Assembly (NCBI GenBank): GCA_002314465.1
Contig: DCGA01000014.1
Location: forward strand, 1 to 11,620
DNA: 11,620 nucleotides
Direction of reading: 5' to 3'
Origin: a bacterium UBA1790
Lineage (GTDB): Bacteria; Bacteroidota; Bacteroidia; Bacteroidales; Muribaculaceae
Made by a program: the position numbers and the translations under genes. Below the pieces are notes generated by a model, which had not been told where the DNA came from, did not search any database, and worked only from the letters and a program-made list of their open reading frames with translations. Position 1 is the first letter of the stretch, and each line of letters starts with the position of its first letter. Shown piece after piece: positions 6,586 to 11,620 of this stretch.

Positions 6586-7386
6586 TTATCTTGCGCGAAG
6601 TTCCCAAAATGCGACAGCCGCAGCAGCGGCAACATTGAGCGAGTCGACATTGTGGGCCATGGGAATGCGCACCACATAGTCGGCATGGTCGATGGTTGCC
6701 TGAGGAAGTCCGTCGCCCTCTGTACCCATGATGATGGCGAGTTTCTCCACATCGCGAAGGGCAGGTTCATCGATACTTACCGAATTGTCACTCAACGCCA
6801 TAGCAGCGGTCTTGAATCCAAGTTTCTTGAGCCCAGAGAACGAACTGTCGGTCCATGTCCAAGGCACGAGAAAGACGCTTCCCATAGACACACGCACTGC
6901 ACGACGGTTGAGCGGGTCGCACGAGTCGGGGGTGAGCAGCACGGCATCGATGCCCAGTGCAGCAGCCGAGCGGAAGATGGCGCCGATATTAGTTGTATCG
7001 ACCACGCCATCAATCACTACAACACGACGCGCGTTCCCGCACACCTGGGCCACCGACGGAGCCACCGGGCGGCGCATTGCGCACAGCACGCCACGGGTGA
7101 GCGTGTATCCGGTGAGCGATGCAAGCAACTCACGGTCGCCGGTGTAGACAGGGATGTCGCCGCTGCGCTCGATGATGCGTGCGGCATCGCCCGTGATGTG
7201 ACGTCGCTCGCACAACAGCGACAAGGGCTCATACCCTGCATCGAGTGCCACGTTAATCACCTTGGGGCTCTCGGCAATGAAGATACCCTTGTCGGGCTCA
7301 AGGCGATTGCGCAACTGAGCCTCGGTGAGAGTACCAAACACCTCTACGCCAGAGTGATCGAGTGATGTAATTTCGATAATGGGCAT
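6586..7386 (-). CDS. SpoU/TrmH-family RNA 2'-O-methyltransferase
   Basis: This 266-aa protein is a complete SPOUT-class RNA ribose methyltransferase that uses S-adenosylmethionine. The N-terminal substrate-binding region (1-105) includes FIAESPKVINVALDAG (36-51). The C-terminal knotted domain shows the three SpoU motifs: NIGAIFRSA with catalytic Arg139 (133-141), IIMGTEGDGLP (218-228), and IPMAHNVDSLNVAAAAAVAF (241-260). The target nucleotide in rRNA or tRNA cannot be told from sequence; 23S rRNA is the common target of two-domain members. It starts 9 nt after the stop of the FMN-binding protein gene, on the same strand, so the two probably form an operon, though no functional link is obvious. 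Confidence 0.95.
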   Translation of the reverse strand: MPIIEITSLDHSGVEVFGTLTEAQLRNRLEPDKGIFIAESPKVINVALDAGYEPLSLLCERRHITGDAARIIERSGDIPVYTGDRELLASLTGYTLTRGVLCAMRRPVAPSVAQVCGNARRVVVIDGVVDTTNIGAIFRSAAALGIDAVLLTPDSCDPLNRRAVRVSMGSVFLVPWTWTDSSFSGLKKLGFKTAAMALSDNSVSIDEPALRDVEKLAIIMGTEGDGLPQATIDHADYVVRIPMAHNVDSLNVAAAAAVAFWELRAR

Positions 7387-7395
7387 AATGCAGGA

Positions 7396-7803
7396 TTACT
7401 TCTTTACCGACTGCAAGCCCAGCTGTATGTTCTTGATGAGCGCCTCGCTTGTATAGGTGGCACCTGTTGCGGCATCGGCCTTAACCTTGAGCGCCTGCTC
7501 TACTGTGAGTCCCTCATACTGCGGGAAAACCTTAGCGGCGGCACGACGCATGTACTGCGGTGTCTCCTGATTGGGGAGAGCCTCGATTTTCTCAATCTTT
7601 CCACCCTTGACGGTGATGTTGAGCGGTGTAGTGCCCTGATAGCCGATTACCTTCTTGGCGAGTTCGCCTGTGAAGATAACCTGCTCGGTTGTAGCCTTAG
7701 CCTTCTTGGCAGTTTTTTTCTTTGCGGTCTTGGCCATTGCCACACCGCCCGAAAGGAGTGCTGCGACCAGCACCAGCGCTATTGTCTTAGTTATTTTCTT
7801 CAT
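7396..7803 (-). CDS. Secreted FMN-binding-domain protein (predicted covalent flavinylation)
   Basis: This 135-aa protein has a Sec signal peptide (1-24, ending AMA), then a short Lys/Ala-rich stretch (KTAKKKTAKKAK), then a single FMN-binding domain of the RnfG/NqrC type. The motif DAATGATYTS (110-119) matches the [S/T]GAT flavinylation signature; Thr116 is the expected site where the flavin transferase ApbE attaches FMN through a phosphoester bond. The protein should act outside the cytoplasmic membrane as a small electron carrier or redox partner, but no oxidoreductase, cytochrome or ApbE gene is visible here. It is the first gene of a two-gene operon with the RNA methyltransferase. A TAACTTTG box lies just upstream. 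Confidence 0.9.
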   Translation of the reverse strand: MKKITKTIALVLVAALLSGGVAMAKTAKKKTAKKAKATTEQVIFTGELAKKVIGYQGTTPLNITVKGGKIEKIEALPNQETPQYMRRAAAKVFPQYEGLTVEQALKVKADAATGATYTSEALIKNIQLGLQSVKK

Positions 7804-7824
7804 CTTGAATTAAGTTTTTCTATG

Positions 7825-7832
7825 CAAAGTTA
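7825..7832 (-). promoter_or_regulatory. Putative -7 element of the FMN protein/methyltransferase operon
   Basis: On the minus strand this reads TAACTTTG, a perfect TAnnTTTG match 21 nt before the ATG at 7803. No clear TTG is seen at the -33 position. Confidence 0.55.
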
Positions 7833-7919
7833 CACAATTTAGACGAAATAGCACAGCCCATGTTTAACCTATTAATAAAAAAATATATTAAAAATGTTTC
7901 ATAAGACGCAGTTTTGTGC

Positions 7920-7927
7920 TATCTTTG
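7920..7927 (+). promoter_or_regulatory. Putative -7 element of the tsaC operon
   Basis: TATCTTTG matches TAnnTTTG and precedes ATG 7971 by 43 nt. The -33 region (about 7897) has TTT rather than TTG. Between this box and the minus-strand promoter at 7825-7832 is a divergent AT-rich spacer with nothing else recognised. Confidence 0.55.
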
Positions 7928-7970
7928 CGTTAATAACTGGAGGTATGCCCTGCAGTGTTGACATTAAAGT

Positions 7971-8531
7971 ATGGAAGAAGACATAAAAAAATGCATAGAA
8001 GTGCTGCGCAAAGGCGGCATCATCCTCTACCCCACCGACACCATATGGGGTATAGGATGTGATGCTACCAATGCTGCAGCGGTGAAGCGCGTGTATGAGC
8101 TCAAACAACGCGACGACAGCAAGGCCCTCATCGTGCTGCTCGACAGCGCCGACCACCTCGACCACTATGTGGTGGACGTGCCCTACATGGCACGCGAACT
8201 CATGGACGTTGCCGTAAAGCCCCTCACAATCATCTATGACGGAGCCTTTAACGTGGCTCCCAGCCTGCTGGGCGAAAACGACAGTCTGGGCATAAGGGTA
8301 CCGCAAGAGCCATTCACCCACAAACTGTGCCAGGCCCTGGGCCGACCTGTGGTATCGACATCGGCCAATGTGAGCGGCCAGCCATCACCGGCGTCATTTG
8401 CCGAGATTGACGACACCATTAAGAACGGCGTTGACTATGTGGTGAAGTATCGCCAGAACGACAATACCCCTCACGCTGCATCTAACATCATAAAACTGAG
8501 CAGCGACGGGACGTTTAAGATTATACGGTAA
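7971..8531 (+). CDS. tsaC: L-threonylcarbamoyladenylate synthase (Sua5/YciO/YrdC family)
   Basis: This 186-aa protein is the short form of the YrdC/Sua5 family, without the extra Sua5 C-terminal domain. It makes threonylcarbamoyl-AMP from threonine, bicarbonate and ATP, the first step in the t6A modification of position 37 in ANN-reading tRNAs. Family signatures are YPTDTIWGIGCDA (residues 20-32), ELKQRDDSKALIVLL (43-57), SLGIRVP (105-111) and PVVSTSANVSGQPSP (125-139), where the SxN residues bind nucleotide. The length and motifs indicate an intact gene. The closely related YciO subfamily has the same fold, so the exact enzyme role is probable rather than proven. It is likely the first gene of an operon with the glycosylphosphotransferase and ClC genes. 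Confidence 0.92.
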   Translation: MEEDIKKCIEVLRKGGIILYPTDTIWGIGCDATNAAAVKRVYELKQRDDSKALIVLLDSADHLDHYVVDVPYMARELMDVAVKPLTIIYDGAFNVAPSLLGENDSLGIRVPQEPFTHKLCQALGRPVVSTSANVSGQPSPASFAEIDDTIKNGVDYVVKYRQNDNTPHAASNIIKLSSDGTFKIIR

Positions 8532-8532
8532 A

Positions 8533-8574
8533 GGTTTAGGGTTTAGAGTTTAAGGTTTAAGGTTTAGGGTTAAG
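8533..8574 (+). repeat. Six tandem heptamers of GGTTTAG type
   Basis: The spacer between tsaC and the glycosylphosphotransferase gene consists almost wholly of six consecutive 7-bp units: GGTTTAG, GGTTTAG, AGTTTAA, GGTTTAA, GGTTTAG, GGTTAAG. The array begins two bases after the tsaC stop and ends 5 bp before the next ATG. It resembles TTTAGGG telomere-type repeats by sequence only. No promoter box is seen within it, so transcription from tsaC probably reads through. Confidence 0.9.
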
Positions 8575-8579
8575 CGATT

Positions 8580-9998
8580 ATGATAAGCGAACGACTGCAA
8601 AGGCTGAAATATGTAGCAAGCGACCTGGTGACGAGCAACATTGCGTGGCTCGTCTATAACTGCGTGCGCTATCACATGAATGCCGTGCAGGGGACCTACT
8701 CATCGCTCGAGGGTTTCTTGTCATCGCCCATGGTCCTTGCCGGACAGATTGTGTTCCCGCTTGTGATGATGGTGGTGTACTATCTATCGGGCTATTACAA
8801 CCAGGTGTACCGCAAGTCGCGCGTACACGAACTCTTTACCACGCTGTGGAGCACAGTGATAAACTCACTCATCATTTTCTTTGTAGCACTCATCAATGAC
8901 GTGGGAGCCGAGCGTAGTTTTGATTATGAGATGATATTCCTGCTGGTTGCCATACTCTTTGTGTGTGTTTACAGTGCGCGTTGCGCCATCACATCACACA
9001 CATCAAGGCTCATCAAGCGCCGCCAGTGGAGTTTCCCCACACTGATTGTTGGCCGTGGTGATGCCGCGGTGAAGTTTGGCAAGAAACTCGACGAGATGAA
9101 GCAATCGCTCGGATACAAGATAATGGGCTATGTGGGTATACCCGGCGAGGAAGACTCAAATGACACCCCCGAAACCGCATATACCCTCGACAACATAGAG
9201 CAGGCATGCAACGACATGGGCATACAAGAACTCATCGTGGTACCCACCAAGCCCGACAGCGTGGCTGTGCTGAGTGCAATCAACCGCCTGTTTGTGCTCA
9301 ACCTCCCCATAAAACTGTCGCCCGACCGCACACGCATGCTCATGACGCAAGTGAGACTGAGCAACATGGTGGGCGCACCGCTGGTAGACGTGTCGAGCAG
9401 CAGTATGGGCGAATGCGGCAAGAACCTCAAGCGCCTCATCGATGTGATAGTGTCGGCACTGATGCTGGTGTTGCTGTCGCCCATATACCTCATCATCTCC
9501 CTGATGGTGAAACTGGATTCAAAAGGGCCCGTATTCTATCGCCAGGAGCGCATAGGATACCACAACCGCCCGTTTAATATCATCAAGTTCCGCACTATGG
9601 TCAACGATGCCGAGAGCGACGGTTGTCCCCAACTCTCGAGCGGTAACGACCCCAGAATCACACGCCTGGGCCATTACCTGCGCAAGTATCGCATCGACGA
9701 GTTGCCACAGTTCTGGAATGTGCTGCGCGGCGACATGTCGATAGTGGGCCCACGCCCCGAGAGGCAGTTCTACATCGACCAGATAGTGGAGCGCATTCCC
9801 TCATACGCACTGCTGCGACAGGTGCGTCCCGGCATTACATCGCTGGGAATGGTAAAATTCGGCTACGCGCAGAACGTAGACGAAATGGTGGAGCGCCTGA
9901 GCTACGACCTGCTCTACCTTGAGAACATGTCGCTGCTAAATGATTTTAAGATTATGGTTTATACAATCAAGATTGTTTTAACTGGACGAGGAATATAA
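8580..9998 (+). CDS. Polyprenyl-phosphate glycosylphosphotransferase (EPS/capsule initiating sugar transferase)
   Basis: This 472-aa membrane protein fits the exopolysaccharide polyprenyl glycosylphosphotransferase family. It has four N-terminal transmembrane helices (about 11-30, 51-73, 91-108, 117-135), a Rossmann-like cytoplasmic domain (about 152-270, with LIVGRGDAA), a further membrane helix (285-308) and a C-terminal PF02397-type catalytic domain. Signatures there are GPVFYRQERIG (316-326), FRTM (337-340), the Asp-Glu pair D343/E345, RIDELPQFWNVLRGDMSIVG (371-390) and RPGIT (416-420). Such enzymes move a sugar-1-phosphate from a nucleotide sugar to undecaprenyl phosphate, starting a capsule, EPS or O-antigen unit. 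The sugar cannot be predicted. No other glycan genes are nearby, so it is an orphan initiator here. Its stop codon overlaps the ClC start by one base (TAATG). Confidence 0.93.
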   Translation: MISERLQRLKYVASDLVTSNIAWLVYNCVRYHMNAVQGTYSSLEGFLSSPMVLAGQIVFPLVMMVVYYLSGYYNQVYRKSRVHELFTTLWSTVINSLIIFFVALINDVGAERSFDYEMIFLLVAILFVCVYSARCAITSHTSRLIKRRQWSFPTLIVGRGDAAVKFGKKLDEMKQSLGYKIMGYVGIPGEEDSNDTPETAYTLDNIEQACNDMGIQELIVVPTKPDSVAVLSAINRLFVLNLPIKLSPDRTRMLMTQVRLSNMVGAPLVDVSSSSMGECGKNLKRLIDVIVSALMLVLLSPIYLIISLMVKLDSKGPVFYRQERIGYHNRPFNIIKFRTMVNDAESDGCPQLSSGNDPRITRLGHYLRKYRIDELPQFWNVLRGDMSIVGPRPERQFYIDQIVERIPSYALLRQVRPGITSLGMVKFGYAQNVDEMVERLSYDLLYLENMSLLNDFKIMVYTIKIVLTGRGI

Positions 9999-11620
9999 TG
10001 GACACATACGTAAGCAAGAAAAAACGCGTCTACGGCCCATCGTCAAACTGGTTCATGAAGCTGCTCGCATGGCGCGAGAAGCACATTGACGAACGCACGT
10101 TTGTCGTGATGCTGGCACTCATCGTGGGTGTTGCGGCAGGACTTGCAGCAGTGTTGCTCAAGTTCCTCATCGAATGGATATCGGGACTGGTGGAATCGAC
10201 CACATCGTGGACCACCGTGCACTACCAGTACCTCATTTTCCCGCTTCTGGGTATATTGCTGGCCGCACTCTATGTGCGTTATGTGGTGCGTGACAACATC
10301 TCGCACGGTGTTACACGCGTGCTCTATGCCATTGCACTGAAGAAAAGCCGCCTCAAGATACACAACATGTATGCCTCGCTCATTGCATCGTCGATGACCA
10401 TAGGATTCGGTGGTTCGGTGGGAGCCGAGGGTCCCATCGTGTTTACCGGAGCGGCCATAGGATCTAACCTGGGCCAGCAGTTCCGCCTGTCGCCCCACAC
10501 GCTCATGCTGCTTGTGGGTTGCGGTGCCGCCGCTGGTATCGCCGGTATCTTCAAGGCCCCGATAGCAGGCCTGCTGTTCACCATTGAGGTGCTCATGCTC
10601 GACCTCACCGCAGGTTCGGCACTGCCGCTCATCGTGGCATCGGTGACCGGTGCGACCATTTCCATCATGTTTACCGGCTACAACGTTGAGTTCCTGTTCT
10701 CGCAGAGCGAATCGTTTGTAACCGGGCGCATCCCGTTCGTGATATTGCTGGGTATCTTCTGCGGCTTTGTGTCGCTCTACTTCAGCAAGGTCATCGAGAT
10801 GATGGAGAACCTCTTTGCGCGCATCAAGAAACCGCGTCACCGCTTCTATCTGGGTGCAGCGGTACTGAGTTTGCTCATCTTCCTCTTCCCCCCGCTATAC
10901 GGTGAAGGTTACCACGCGATAAACCAACTACTCACGGGCAATGCATCGGCACTGCTCTCCAACAGCCTCTTTGTGGGCTGCAGCGACAACGTGTGGTATG
11001 TACTGCTGTTCATCATGGCACTGGGTGCGATGAAGGCATTTGCCACAAGCGCGACCAACGGCGGCGGCGGTGTGGGCGGAACATTCGCTCCATCGCTGTA
11101 TGTGGGCTGCATGGCCGGATTCTTTTTTGCCTACCTGCTCAACAGTCTGGGATGGATGGGCGACCTGCCATTATCAACCAAGAACTTTGCCCTGATGGGA
11201 ATGACCGGCGTAATGGCGGGCGTAATGCATGCGCCGCTCATGGCAATCTTCCTTACCGCCGAGATGACCGGCGGCTATGAACTGTTCCTGCCGCTGCTCA
11301 TCGTGAGCGTGGTATCGTATGGCACATGCCGCATCTTCTCGCCCTACGGAATATATACGCGACGCCTTGCCCAGCGCGGCCAGTTGCTCACCCACCAGAA
11401 AGACCGCAGCGTGCTCACCCTGCTCAAGATGGACAGCGTCATCGAGACCGACTTTGTGACCGTGAAGCCCGACATGAGCCTCAAGGACATGGTCGACGCC
11501 ATCTCGCGCAGCCACCGCAACCTGTTCCCCGTTGTTGACGACAACGGTACGCTCGTGGGTGTGGTTCAACTCGATGACATACGCAACATCATGTTCCGTC
11601 CCGACCTGTACCGAAGGATG
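9998..11620 (+). CDS. ClC-family chloride channel/transporter with C-terminal CBS domain (cut by window edge)
   Basis: The frame opens with ATG at 9998-10000, sharing one base with the previous stop, and stays open for 541 codons to the edge. ClC proteins are dimeric membrane channels or H+/anion exchangers. The selectivity region GSVGAEGP (139-146) includes the gating glutamate E144, and GGTFAPS (360-366) is the GxFxP equivalent. Tyr453 in YGIYTRRL matches the central anion-coordinating tyrosine. Two positions are atypical: SHGVT (102-106) replaces GSGIP, placing His where E. coli ClC has the anion-binding Ser, and FTIEV (194-198) places Val198 where exchangers have the internal proton glutamate. 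From about 478 a CBS domain begins (MDSVIETDFVTVKPDMSLKD), suggesting regulation by nucleotides; it is truncated by the window. Confidence 0.95.
   Translation, partial: MDTYVSKKKRVYGPSSNWFMKLLAWREKHIDERTFVVMLALIVGVAAGLAAVLLKFLIEWISGLVESTTSWTTVHYQYLIFPLLGILLAALYVRYVVRDNISHGVTRVLYAIALKKSRLKIHNMYASLIASSMTIGFGGSVGAEGPIVFTGAAIGSNLGQQFRLSPHTLMLLVGCGAAAGIAGIFKAPIAGLLFTIEVLMLDLTAGSALPLIVASVTGATISIMFTGYNVEFLFSQSESFVTGRIPFVILLGIFCGFVSLYFSKVIEMMENLFARIKKPRHRFYLGAAVLSLLIFLFPPLYGEGYHAINQLLTGNASALLSNSLFVGCSDNVWYVLLFIMALGAMKAFATSATNGGGGVGGTFAPSLYVGCMAGFFFAYLLNSLGWMGDLPLSTKNFALMGMTGVMAGVMHAPLMAIFLTAEMTGGYELFLPLLIVSVVSYGTCRIFSPYGIYTRRLAQRGQLLTHQKDRSVLTLLKMDSVIETDFVTVKPDMSLKDMVDAISRSHRNLFPVVDDNGTLVGVVQLDDIRNIMFRPDLYRRM

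Noticed and set aside
8533..8574. CRISPR-like array or telomere
   Set aside because: Units are only 7 bp with no spacers, and the site is internal between two genes; the telomere likeness is only of sequence.
10043..10840. 265-codon minus-strand frame rich in His, Glu and Arg
   Set aside because: It is antisense to the ClC gene, whose selectivity motifs are clear; the composition is typical of a shadow frame.

Overview
The window looks like chromosome of a Bacteroidota bacterium, most likely order Bacteroidales and plausibly a Muribaculaceae-type gut commensal. Three things point there. The -7 promoter motif TAnnTTTG of the Bacteroidetes primary sigma factor precedes nearly every transcription unit. 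Shine-Dalgarno sequences are scarce. The gene content fits: small HU paralogues, a bacterial GlnRS with a VMSKRK loop, an AraC regulator and an EPS-type sugar transferase. The family assignment rests on general resemblance only. No rRNA, tRNA, IS element, phage gene or CRISPR array is visible.

Left part (1-2482), all on the minus strand: the N-terminal 164 codons of a MoxR-type AAA+ ATPase run off the left edge. A 228-bp AT-rich gap with direct repeats follows. Next comes a two-gene operon, transcribed right to left, of a classic small HU protein (90 aa) and a 422-aa protein that joins an HU domain, a long acidic Pro/Glu repeat linker, one transmembrane helix and a LysM-like domain. The second protein is the most striking item in the window: it could physically link the nucleoid to the cell envelope. 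The operon ends at a clear intrinsic terminator.

Middle part (2404-6514), plus strand: glnS, an AraC-family regulator, a small secreted protein of unknown function and a secreted protein with two SPOR-like repeats. Each of the four has its own promoter-like motif and all are separated by hairpins. A bidirectional terminator at 6536-6566 ends both this series and the converging minus-strand pair that follows.

Right part: on the minus strand, a secreted FMN-binding-domain protein followed by a SpoU/TrmH-family RNA methyltransferase. On the plus strand, a likely operon of tsaC (tRNA threonylcarbamoyladenosine synthesis), a polyprenyl-phosphate glycosylphosphotransferase and a ClC chloride channel/transporter with a CBS domain cut by the right edge. 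Six degenerate copies of a GGTTTAG-type heptamer fill the tsaC/glycosyltransferase spacer. The glycosyltransferase stop and the ClC start share one base.

Most of the window is ordinary housekeeping sequence. The parts worth a second look are the membrane HU-LysM protein and its repeat linker, the heptamer array at a possible insertion junction, the atypical ion-pathway residues in the ClC protein, the secreted SPOR, FMN and unknown proteins, and an 18-bp palindrome between the HU and glnS promoters.
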